This document shows positions 14,970 to 23,233 of a DNA stretch of 45,312 nt, piece after piece. Under the pieces are notes generated by a model that saw only the letters and a list, made by a program, of their open reading frames with translations, had not been told where the DNA came from and did no database searches. Each line of letters opens with the position of its first letter. The stretch's first letter is position 1. Origin of the DNA: an uncultured Saprospiraceae bacterium (GTDB lineage Bacteria; Bacteroidota; Bacteroidia; Chitinophagales; Saprospiraceae). Made by a program: the position numbers and the translations under genes. The stretch spans positions 1 through 45,312 of the forward strand of contig CALKXE010000147.1 of NCBI GenBank assembly GCA_938003955.1, written 5' to 3'.

Positions 14970-17582
14970 ATGAATAGAATTTTCAAATATATCTTTTTCC
15001 TATTATTATCTGCAAGTACTTTATCAGCGCAAGAGATAAATGACTCACTCGGCATACTGGACTACTCTATTAAGTCTGATTATGAAATAGGAAGCATTAC
15101 CGTCGTAGGCGCACCAGATAGAGATAGAAATGCTATCAAGTCTATCGCAGCACTTAAAGAAGGTGATAAAATCAAAATCCCAGGTCTTGTAATCCCAAAA
15201 GCAATCAAAGCTTTGATGAGATTACGATTATTTGACGATGTGCAAGTAATACAAAACAAAGTAGATGGAGAAATCGTACACCTGACGATAGTTTTGATTG
15301 AACGCCCCACCCTAGCAAGGTACTCATATACGGGAATAAAGAAGTCAAAGCATGACGACCTAAATGATATCGTAAGAAATATACTTAATAAAGGTGGTAT
15401 AGTAACAGATGCTGGAAAAGAACTAGCCCGAGTAAAACTTGAGAAATATTTTACAGATCAAGGTAAATTAGATTCTAAAGTAACTGTTGAAGAAATAAAA
15501 GATGAAATAAAAGCAAATTCAGTGAGGCTTGTTTTCAATGTCAAAGAAAGCAAAAGAGCTAAAGTACAGGATATAACATTTATTGGGAATACTGAGGTAA
15601 GCTCTAGGAAACTCAGAAAGAAGATGAAAAACACCAAGCGAAAAGGTACTTGGTTTAGAAAAACAAAATTCATCGAAGACGACTATGAAGAAGATAAAGA
15701 ATCTTTAGTAATGTATTATAATTCGCTTGGATTCAGAGATGCTAAAATAATGAGCGACTCTGTTTGGAGAGAAGCTGATGGCGACATGCAAGCATCAATA
15801 AACATCCATGAAGGAAATAGATACTACTTCAGAAACATCTCATGGAAAGGTAATTCACTATATACTGATGATCAATTAGCAGCGGTATTAGGAATTGTCA
15901 AAGGTGATGCTTATGATCCAGAATTACTACAAAACAGACTTACCTATAGTTTAGATGGTAGAGATGTATCTTCTCTATATATGGATGATGGATACCTATT
16001 CTTTGACATCAAGCCTACAGAAGTATCCGTAACGAATGACTCAATAGATCTAGAAATGAGAATCTATGAAGGTCCTCAAGCAACAATAAATGAAGTAAGG
16101 ATTACAGGTAATGATCGTACACACGAATCTGTAGTACGTAGAATGGTTAGAACAAGACCTGGCCAGAAGTTCTCTAGGTCTCAGATAATCAGATCTCAGA
16201 GAGAAATCATAAACTTAGGATACTTTAATCCTGAAAATATGGATATCCAAACTCCTGTAAATCCACAAAGAGGAACAGTAGATATAGAATATGTTTTAGA
16301 AGAACGACCATCTGATCAGCTAGAGCTATCTGCCGGATATGGTGGAGCGAGTGGACTAATCGGAACACTGGGTGTTACATTCAATAACTTCAGTCTTCAG
16401 AATGTAAGAAACAAAGAAACATGGAGTCCACTTCCTCAAGGGGATGGACAGAAGCTATCTCTAAGAATACAGAGTAACAGTAGATTTTTTAGATCATACA
16501 ACTTCACATTTACAGAACCATGGTTAGGTGGAAAAAAACCTAATTCATTTACGCTAGGTGCTGTTCACTCAGCAATTGATTATAGCCAGTTCGGTCAAGG
16601 TGCATTGAATATTACAAGAATATTTGCTGGACTGGGAACACAGCTTAAGTTCCCAGATGATTTCTTCTCATCATCTACAACTATCAACCTAGAAACCATT
16701 AAACTTAATGACTATCTTAATAGTGTATTCCAAGTACAGGATGATAGAGGTCAGTTTGTAACAATCAGAAATGGTAGTTTCAAGAACTTCTCATTGAATC
16801 AAACATTTACTAGAAGTTCTATTTCTGATCCATTGTATCCTAGAAGAGGATCTAGGGTTTCACTGTCATTACAGTTGACACCGCCATGGGCATTGATGGG
16901 AGTAGGAAATTCAGACCCATTAACAGATGCTGAAAAAGAAGCTATCATAGAAGATGCAGATGAAACAGGTGGCCCTGCAAATATTCTTACTCAATTAGAA
17001 AAAGATAATCTAATCTCATCTGTAGAAAATGCAAACAAATTTGAATGGTTAGAATATCACAAATGGAAATTCAATACGGAATGGTACTTTAATGTAGTAG
17101 ATAAGCTTGTATTTATGACCAGTGTGAAAATGGGGTTCTTAGGTGGATATGACGATAGAGGAATTCCTCCATTCGAAAGATTCCAATTGGGTGGAGATGG
17201 TCTATCTAACCAAAACAATGCTCTTACAGGTACTGAGATCATCTCATTAAGAGGATATGAGACAACAGAAATTAATAATAACAGACCAGCTGCCATTTAT
17301 GATAAGTTTACTGTAGAATTGAGATATCCACTTTCTCTTAATCCAAGTAGTACTATCTATGCAAAAATATTTGCACAAGGTGGAAATGCATGGGAAAGCT
17401 TTTCTGACTTCAATCCATTTGACATGAATCGATCAGTCGGTGGTGGGTTAAGAGTATTCTTACCAATGTTCGGTCTTCTTGGATTTGATTACGGTATTGG
17501 CTTTGATAAAAACTTACCCGCTTCTGCAGAATTTGGTCAGTATGCTAAATTTAATATTGTACTTGGATTCGAACCAGAATAA
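14970..17582 (+). CDS. bamA: Outer membrane protein assembly factor BamA
   Basis: An 870-residue Omp85 protein. A signal peptide ends near LSAQ (about 21). The five POTRA domains follow, seen in segments such as IGSITVVGAPDRDRNAI, LVFNVKESKRAKVQDITFIGNTEVSSRKLRKKM, INIHEGNRYYFRNISWKGNSLYTDDQL and INEVRITGNDRTHESVVRRMVRTRPGQKFS. The C-terminal half is a 16-strand barrel with RGYE (in LRGYETTEINN, the VRGF/Y equivalent) and an ending GFEPE. A lysine-rich insert (KMKNTKRKGTWFRKTKF) in a POTRA is typical of Bacteroidota. BamA folds beta-barrels into the outer membrane. OmpH/Skp genes, often next in this order, are absent; a strong terminator follows instead. Confidence 0.97.
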   Translation: MNRIFKYIFFLLLSASTLSAQEINDSLGILDYSIKSDYEIGSITVVGAPDRDRNAIKSIAALKEGDKIKIPGLVIPKAIKALMRLRLFDDVQVIQNKVDGEIVHLTIVLIERPTLARYSYTGIKKSKHDDLNDIVRNILNKGGIVTDAGKELARVKLEKYFTDQGKLDSKVTVEEIKDEIKANSVRLVFNVKESKRAKVQDITFIGNTEVSSRKLRKKMKNTKRKGTWFRKTKFIEDDYEEDKESLVMYYNSLGFRDAKIMSDSVWREADGDMQASINIHEGNRYYFRNISWKGNSLYTDDQLAAVLGIVKGDAYDPELLQNRLTYSLDGRDVSSLYMDDGYLFFDIKPTEVSVTNDSIDLEMRIYEGPQATINEVRITGNDRTHESVVRRMVRTRPGQKFSRSQIIRSQREIINLGYFNPENMDIQTPVNPQRGTVDIEYVLEERPSDQLELSAGYGGASGLIGTLGVTFNNFSLQNVRNKETWSPLPQGDGQKLSLRIQSNSRFFRSYNFTFTEPWLGGKKPNSFTLGAVHSAIDYSQFGQGALNITRIFAGLGTQLKFPDDFFSSSTTINLETIKLNDYLNSVFQVQDDRGQFVTIRNGSFKNFSLNQTFTRSSISDPLYPRRGSRVSLSLQLTPPWALMGVGNSDPLTDAEKEAIIEDADETGGPANILTQLEKDNLISSVENANKFEWLEYHKWKFNTEWYFNVVDKLVFMTSVKMGFLGGYDDRGIPPFERFQLGGDGLSNQNNALTGTEIISLRGYETTEINNNRPAAIYDKFTVELRYPLSLNPSSTIYAKIFAQGGNAWESFSDFNPFDMNRSVGGGLRVFLPMFGLLGFDYGIGFDKNLPASAEFGQYAKFNIVLGFEPE

Positions 17583-17606
17583 AATGAAATAAAATTTATA
17601 ATATAT

Positions 17607-17643
17607 AATAGGAGTCAAATTTATTTTTGGCTCCTATTTTTTT
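17607..17643 (+). terminator. Intrinsic terminator of bamA
   Basis: AATAGGAGTCAAA pairs with TTTGGCTCCTATT over 13 bp (one G-T pair) around a six-base loop, followed by seven T. It starts 25 bases after the bamA stop. Confidence 0.92.
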
Positions 17644-17668
17644 GGGGAATAATACAACCAATCCTCTA

Positions 17669-17802
17669 ATACCAATTGTGTTTCAATTTGCCGCATAAAG
17701 ATATTGGTAAATGCCGAGATGAGAGGAATGGCTTGCGTAGCAAACACCCGATATTGAATGTTGCAGACGAATGTATGCGGCAAATTCAATAGTAATCGGT
17801 AT
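17669..17802 (+). repeat. 134-bp inverted-repeat element (ATACC...GGTAT), reference copy
   Basis: The terminal inverted repeats are about 31 bp: the left end ATACCAATTGTGTTTCAATT and the reverse complement of the right end ATACCGATTACTATTGAATT both run on into TGCCGCATA. The centre reads through AAATGCCGAGATGAGAGG and GCGTAGCAAACACCCGATAT. Both arms are found again, in opposite orientation, at 39322-39684. It is MITE- or REP-like and has no coding capacity. Confidence 0.85.
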
Positions 17803-18015
17803 AATAGATAAACCAAACGGCTACAGAGAGCTCCAACTTTGTTAGAAAACCTATATTAAATCTATAGCTCCTTCAAGGAATTCTAACTCTCTCATTCTTA
17901 GTTAAACATAAATTTCAAACAAAAGAACTAATAACTATCAATGTCATATAGGTTTGCAACCTAGCCTAAACATGTAAATCCAACTATGTGTAAGAAGTCA
18001 GCATTATGCACTCTA

Positions 18016-18176
18016 ATACCAATTGAGTTCATAATCGCCGCATATATTTAGCTTTATTCGATGATATCCATCGTTAAAAATACTCGCTGTAGCTAATGCT
18101 ACATCTGCGTTTTTCGCCTTGACTATCCTCGAATAATTTCTAAATCTTATACGGCATTATCAAACTCAAATGGTAT
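18016..18176 (+). repeat. Second-subtype inverted-repeat element (161 bp)
   Basis: Ends ATACCAATTGAGTT and AACTCAAATGGTAT are imperfect inverted repeats that extend inward (ATAATCGCCGCAT against ATACGGCATTAT). The interior, from CATATATTTAGCTTTATTC to GAATAATTTCTAAATCTTA, is matched by a degraded copy at 22973-23133. The left end is preceded by CTCTA, as in the 17.7 kb element. Confidence 0.8.
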
Positions 18177-18664
18177 AAAAACACAAAATAACTAAGAATG
18201 TAGAAGCGCAACCAAGTACTAGATTTCAAGATATTGAGAATATATAGAGCTTTAGAAACCACAATTCAAGTAAAAATGAAATAGATTGTTTGTATTAGAT
18301 AATCCTATAAACATCTAATCAGGATGAGCGACAGAGGGAAATAAAGCTACTTAAATCATGAGTGAATTAGAACCAATATTCTCAATTATCATTTACCACT
18401 TCATAATCTAAGATTTCTGCTATTTAAATCTTGTCTTTACTCGTTGTATTTTTTCTTGAACTATTAAATCTAATTTCATTTACTCTGTATTGGTTTATAA
18501 GCTATCGCACCAAAGGGAGGTTTTGTATTAATTTATAATACCAAATCATACACTTGCTATTGTTTCATTGGCTTCAATCTTCTCAATAATCTTACTTGAC
18601 AAAGGGACTCTTTATAGCTGCGATAAATCATAATGTTTCACAAAACAAATCCTCCTCAAATACA

Positions 18665-18696
18665 AAAAGGGAAGCTGCGTATGCAACTTCCCTTTT
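18665..18696 (-). terminator. Intrinsic terminator of the TPR gene
   Basis: AAAAGGGAAG and CTTCCCTTTT form a perfect 10-bp stem extended by three more pairs past one mismatch. On the minus strand the stem ends in a five-T run. It lies 27 bases past the TPR gene stop and could also stop plus-strand transcription. Confidence 0.88.
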
Positions 18697-18722
18697 ATAT
18701 CTTTTTGAATGGTGTTAGAAAA

Positions 18723-20033
18723 TTACTTTCCTTTACCAGCCTGTACAGCTTCGATTTTCGCTTTGTATTCAGCTACTTTTTCCATCTTACTACTTCTTGC
18801 ATTGATTTCTTTCAATGCTATCAATGTATTAAGATCATTTCCGTTCATGCCTTCTGCTTTCAAGAAATAAGGAGTTGCTTCGTTAAAGTATCCATCCATT
18901 TCAGCCTTTAATGCATCGTACTTTTTAGTACCCGCTGCAGAAAAATCATTTGCTAAGTCATTGATAGCTCCTGTAAGAGATGCAGCCTTATTATAAAACA
19001 GTGCTCCTTGTGAGTATACTGCATCAAAATTTGTTGGATCTTTTTCTAATGCTTGTGTGTAGTATTTTAATGCCTCACCAAAGTACTCGTCTGCTTTTGC
19101 AGTATTCCCAGCTGTTCTTTCAGTTTGATTCAATTGATCATAAACATTTCCTAGTGTTGTGTAGATTGTAACATTGTCCGGCTCTTTTTCTAGTGCTGAC
19201 TTTAACTTTCCTGTTAAAACGTTCAACTTACCTTCTGTCAGGTAATAGTTTATCTCAGCGAACAATAATCCAGTATCATCAGGAAAAGCTTCTCTTCCTT
19301 TTTCTAAGAAAGCAAAAGATTTATCTTTATCTCCTTCAGCATAGATATTATATAGCGCTTCATAAGGAAGTGGCTTATCAGAACCCATTCCAATCAACTC
19401 TTCTAAAACTGGAGCAGCTTCTAGTCCTTTTTTACCATAATACCCAGCAGCTCCTGTGTAATAATAATGATCTATTCTTCCAGCTTCGTCATCAAGTCTA
19501 GATACACCACCGTTTTCATTGATCATCTTATATACCTGAATTGCACTATTAAAATAGTCAAATGCACTTGCATAGTCAGGAGTTTGGAAATAATAAATAG
19601 CTATATTATTCATATGTCCTTCTAAAGCTTGCAGTCCTTTAATAGCATCTTTTTTCACACCATCCTTTTCTGCTTTTCCATATGCAGTTTTGAAAGCATC
19701 AAATGCTTTATTTGCATATTCGCCATGCGTAATTTGGAAATTTGGATCAACTAGTTTTGCATTAATTTCAGCTGATACTACTTGATTGTATGCTTCTCCG
19801 AGCATGTTATAGTTCTTTATTTTTGCCTTTACGTCTTCATTTTCGAAAGCTTTTTCGACAAGCATAAGTCCTTCATCAAGAATGTCTGCATTTTTCACAG
19901 CGTTTTGACCGTATTTCCCAAGTAACTTGGCACCCTTTTTCAATGCTTTCTTTCCTTCTTGCGCATTTATTGATCCTACTACCAGAAATATACTGAGTAG
20001 TCCGAGAGCTAATTTTTTCATAGATATGTTCAT
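18723..20033 (-). CDS. Secreted or periplasmic tetratricopeptide repeat protein
   Basis: A 436-residue protein with signal peptide MKKLALGLLSIFLVVGSINAQ preceded by an extra MNIS; the second methionine (residue 5) is an equally good start. TPR-like helical repeats cover most of the length: ALEGHMNNIAIYYFQTPDYASAFDYFNSAIQVY, TIYTTLGNVYDQLNQTERTAGNTAKADEYFGEALKYYTQALEKDPTNFDAVYSQGALFYNKA, and a final YFLKAEGMNGNDLNTLIALKEI. TPR domains mediate protein-protein contacts; the partner is not known. A TPR gene directly downstream of gyrA is a recurring arrangement in Bacteroidota. Gap to gyrA is 240 bases. Confidence 0.88.
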   Translation of the reverse strand: MNISMKKLALGLLSIFLVVGSINAQEGKKALKKGAKLLGKYGQNAVKNADILDEGLMLVEKAFENEDVKAKIKNYNMLGEAYNQVVSAEINAKLVDPNFQITHGEYANKAFDAFKTAYGKAEKDGVKKDAIKGLQALEGHMNNIAIYYFQTPDYASAFDYFNSAIQVYKMINENGGVSRLDDEAGRIDHYYYTGAAGYYGKKGLEAAPVLEELIGMGSDKPLPYEALYNIYAEGDKDKSFAFLEKGREAFPDDTGLLFAEINYYLTEGKLNVLTGKLKSALEKEPDNVTIYTTLGNVYDQLNQTERTAGNTAKADEYFGEALKYYTQALEKDPTNFDAVYSQGALFYNKAASLTGAINDLANDFSAAGTKKYDALKAEMDGYFNEATPYFLKAEGMNGNDLNTLIALKEINARSSKMEKVAEYKAKIEAVQAGKGK

Positions 20034-20273
20034 TTGTTAATTTATTATTTTACCCGTCAAGGCTATGTGTTAATCATATGTAAGACGAGATTTTTTATCA
20101 TTCTGTGTTTAATATCTGTTAAAGACACTGTGCAAAAATGTTAAAAATTAGTGAATTACTTAAGTTTCTGGCCTTAGAAATGACTTTCCGTTAAATGAAA
20201 CACTAACTAGTTTAACATTTTCAATATTTACTTTCGTTCAACTATTCAAACTAAAAGTGACCCTTAGAAAGTT

Positions 20274-22748
20274 TTACTCTTCTTCGTCGTCGCTATTTTC
20301 ATCTCGTCTGATCACAGCTACATCGGCAATACTATCTTTCTTACCTAGATTTATAACTCTTACGCCTTGAGTAGCTCTTCCCATTACTCTTAGATCTATA
20401 GCAGCCATTCTTATCATAATACCTTCTACTGTTGTAATCATTAAGTGATCATAAGTAGTTACATATTTAATTGCCACTACTTTTCCAGTCTTATCGGTAA
20501 CATTCATCGTTTTCACACCTTTACCACCTCTATTAGTGATACGGTACTCGTCCAATGCAGATCGTTTTCCACTTCCTTTCTCTGATATTACAAAGATTGT
20601 CACTTCTGGATCTGTAGAGTTAACTGATAGCATTCCAACAACAACGTCATTCTTATCTTCATCTAATCTGATTCCTCTTACACCAGCCGCAGATCTACCC
20701 ATTGCTCTTACTTTCTCTTCTGGGAATCTTATCGCTCTACCATTTCTGTTTGCGATTACGATATCATTCTGACCATTGCTTAATTTAGCTTCTAACAACT
20801 GATCACCTTCATTGATTGTGATGGCATTGATACCATTTGTCCTTGGTCTAGAGAATTTCTCCATCAATGTCTTTTTCACAAGACCTTTTTTAGTACAGAA
20901 GAATACATAATTACTATTCAACCATTCTTCATCTGTAAGATCCTTAACTATGATATATGATCTCACTTTATCATCTTTAGGCATTTGGATGATATTCTGT
21001 ATCACTCTACCAGCTGAAGTCTTACCCGCTTCCGGTATTTCATAAGCTCTTAGCCAGAAACATCTACCCTTTTCGGTAAATAGCAATATATAATTATGCG
21101 CATCCGCTACGAATAAGTGTTCTACTGAATCAGCATTTCTAGTCTTACTTCCTCGTGATCCTCTTCCCCCTCTTGACTGTGACTTGTACTCTGATGACTC
21201 AGTTCTCTTAATATATCCTAATTTAGAAATAGAGATAACTACTTCTTTATTCGGAATCATATCTTCTATGCTGATCTCATCATCTGAATAACTGATATCG
21301 GTTCTTCTTTCGTCACCGAATCTATCGTTAATATCGTCAAGTTCAGCTTTGATTATATCTCTTTGCATTCCTTCATTAGAAAGAATCTCATTATAGTGAG
21401 CTATTTTCTTTTGTAGTTCATCATATTCAGCTTGGATCTTATCTACTTCTAGACTTACTAGCTTCTGAAGCCTCATTTCTAGAATAGCCTTCGCCTGAAT
21501 TTCTGACAATTCAAATGCAGAAATTAATCCCGCTTTCGCTTCATCGACTGTTTTCGATTTTCTAATAATCGCAATAACTTCATCGATGTTAGCCAACGCA
21601 ATAAGTAATCCTTCTAGGATATGCGCTCTTTCTTCCGCTTTTCGAAGATCATACTGAGTTCGACGTACGATTACTTCTAATCTAAACTTAATGAACTCCG
21701 CAATAATTTGCTTCAGATTCAACATCTGAGGACGACCATTTACAAGTGCAATATTGTTCACTCCATAAGAAGACTGAAGAGCTGTGTATTTATATAACTT
21801 ACTCAAAACGACACTTCCCATGCCATCTCTTTTTATTTCTACTACAATCCTTAGACCGTTTCTATCTGATTCATCTCTTAGATCTCTGATGCCATCAATC
21901 TTACCTTCGTTTACTAAGTCAGCCATCTTTGCTACCAAAGTTGCTTTATTGACTTGGTATGGAATCTCAGTAATAACAATCGTCTCCATGTTATTAGCAT
22001 TCGTTTCGATCTCGGCTTTTCCTCTTACAACGATACGTCCTCTTCCTGTCTCGAATGCATCTTTCACACCACTATATCCGAAGATAGTTCCTCCTGTAGG
22101 AAAATCAGGGGCTGTGATATGTTCCATTAATTCTGGTATAGTAATTTCAGGATTATCAATTGCAGCTTTAGTCCCGTTTATAACTTCTGTTAAGTTATGG
22201 GGAAGCATATTTGTAGCCATTCCTACTGCGATACCAGAAGCTCCATTGACTAATAAAGTCGGAAACCTTGTCGGCAGAACGGTTGGTTCTTCAAGAGAAT
22301 CATCAAAGTTCAATGCCCAATCAACTGTATCTTTCTTAATATCAGAGAGCAGTTCATCAGAAATTCGTTGTAATCTAGCCTCGGTATATCTCATCGCCGC
22401 TGGACTATCTCCATCCATAGATCCAAAGTTCCCTTGTCCATCTACTAGTGGATATCTTAACGACCAATATTGAGCCATCCTTACCATAGAGTCATACACT
22501 GAGGTATCTCCATGTGGATGATACTTTCCAAGCACCTCTCCTACTATTCTTGCAGACTTCTTATGTGACTTAGAATATGAGAGTCCTAAATCTGACATTC
22601 CATACAGTACTCTTCTGTGTACTGGCTTCAATCCATCCCTTACATCTGGTAATGCTCTAGAAACAATAACCGACATCGAATAATCGATGTATGCGGACTT
22701 CATTTCGTCTTCAATATTAATTGGTATAATACGCTGATCGTTAGCCAT
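20274..22748 (-). CDS. gyrA: DNA gyrase subunit A
   Basis: An 824-residue type IIA topoisomerase subunit. The N-terminal domain starts [40 protein letters not shown]. The quinolone-resistance region [17 protein letters not shown] is at about 78-94, and the catalytic tyrosine is Y121 in [11 protein letters not shown] coiled coil (about 430-480) and six-bladed C-terminal domain follow. The GyrA box is QSRGGRG in the first blade, supporting gyrase rather than topoisomerase IV. The tail is acidic ([11 protein letters not shown]). The position equal to E. coli Ser83 is threonine and that equal to Asp87 is aspartate. With GyrB, not in this window, it introduces negative supercoils. Confidence 0.97.
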   Translation of the reverse strand: MANDQRIIPINIEDEMKSAYIDYSMSVIVSRALPDVRDGLKPVHRRVLYGMSDLGLSYSKSHKKSARIVGEVLGKYHPHGDTSVYDSMVRMAQYWSLRYPLVDGQGNFGSMDGDSPAAMRYTEARLQRISDELLSDIKKDTVDWALNFDDSLEEPTVLPTRFPTLLVNGASGIAVGMATNMLPHNLTEVINGTKAAIDNPEITIPELMEHITAPDFPTGGTIFGYSGVKDAFETGRGRIVVRGKAEIETNANNMETIVITEIPYQVNKATLVAKMADLVNEGKIDGIRDLRDESDRNGLRIVVEIKRDGMGSVVLSKLYKYTALQSSYGVNNIALVNGRPQMLNLKQIIAEFIKFRLEVIVRRTQYDLRKAEERAHILEGLLIALANIDEVIAIIRKSKTVDEAKAGLISAFELSEIQAKAILEMRLQKLVSLEVDKIQAEYDELQKKIAHYNEILSNEGMQRDIIKAELDDINDRFGDERRTDISYSDDEISIEDMIPNKEVVISISKLGYIKRTESSEYKSQSRGGRGSRGSKTRNADSVEHLFVADAHNYILLFTEKGRCFWLRAYEIPEAGKTSAGRVIQNIIQMPKDDKVRSYIIVKDLTDEEWLNSNYVFFCTKKGLVKKTLMEKFSRPRTNGINAITINEGDQLLEAKLSNGQNDIVIANRNGRAIRFPEEKVRAMGRSAAGVRGIRLDEDKNDVVVGMLSVNSTDPEVTIFVISEKGSGKRSALDEYRITNRGGKGVKTMNVTDKTGKVVAIKYVTTYDHLMITTVEGIMIRMAAIDLRVMGRATQGVRVINLGKKDSIADVAVIRRDENSDDEEE

Positions 22749-22782
22749 TTATATTTTTGTTTTTATTTTCAATACTAGCTTA

Positions 22783-22790
22783 CAAAAATA
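22783..22790 (-). promoter_or_regulatory. -7 promoter box of gyrA
   Basis: CAAAAATA on the plus strand reads TATTTTTG on the minus strand, an exact TAnnTTTG match 34 bases before the gyrA start. No -33 TTG with ideal spacing was seen. Confidence 0.5.
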
Positions 22791-22972
22791 CAAAAAAAAA
22801 CGCAAAAAAAGAAGTAAACCTCGCCTTGGAAGCCAATTATACACAAGCGCAATTTAACCGCCCTAATTAACTAATTATCAGCGAATTATACATTCAATAA
22901 AAGAACTTTAAAAATAAACAATTAGACCGTAAATCTTAAATACGATCCGATTTCATTATTCAATGTTTATTG

Positions 22973-23133
22973 GAGAACCTGAGTGGACAATTTTCGCATA
23001 CATTTAGCTTTATTCCATAATATCCATAATTGTAAATATTAGACGCAACGAACATTACTTTTGCGTTGCTTTTCCTTCATCCTAGGAGAGTAATTTCTAA
23101 ATCTTACACTACAGTATCAAACACAAAAGATAT
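22973..23133 (+). repeat. Degraded copy of the second-subtype inverted-repeat element
   Basis: Shares CATTTAGCTTTATTC, ATATCCAT, TTGCGTT and GTAATTTCTAAATCTTA in order with 18016-18176. The inverted terminal ends are largely lost (GAGAACC instead of ATACC, AAGATAT instead of GGTAT), so it looks like an old, inactive copy. Confidence 0.75.
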
Positions 23134-23164
23134 AAGACAGAATCAACCATATACACAAATAACA

Positions 23165-23196
23165 AAGTCCCTCTCAATCTAGATTGAGATGGACTT
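23165..23196 (-). terminator. Hairpin terminator after the lamin-tail protein gene
   Basis: AAGTCC-c-TCTCAAT pairs with ATTGAGA-t-GGACTT around CTAG, a 13-pair stem with one mismatch. It lies 38 bases past the stop. The following T tract is interrupted (TTTGTTATTTG). Confidence 0.7.
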
Positions 23197-23233
23197 CATT
23201 TTAAACGTATAATACCAGTTGGTACTTGTCCTT

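Larger units (their letters stand above)
17583..18722. other. 1.1-kb intergenic region with terminators and two inverted-repeat elements
   Basis: No supported gene. It contains the bamA terminator (17607-17643), an inverted-repeat element at 17669-17802, a second-subtype element at 18016-18176 and the terminator of the TPR gene (18665-18696). The stretch 18177-18660 is AT-rich, has stops in all frames and shows nothing recognisable. Confidence 0.75.
22749..23233. other. Intergenic region upstream of gyrA
   Basis: 485 bases without a gene. It holds the gyrA -7 box (22783-22790), a decayed second-subtype inverted-repeat element (22973-23133) and a terminator-like hairpin (23165-23196). Confidence 0.7.

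Noticed and set aside
18633..18911. Small plus-strand ORF overlapping the TPR gene end
   Set aside because: It spans the terminator hairpin and then runs antisense to the TPR gene; composition is that of a shadow frame.
21784..22473. 229-codon plus-strand ORF inside gyrA
   Set aside because: It is fully antisense to the conserved gyrA reading frame; no domain or start signal.
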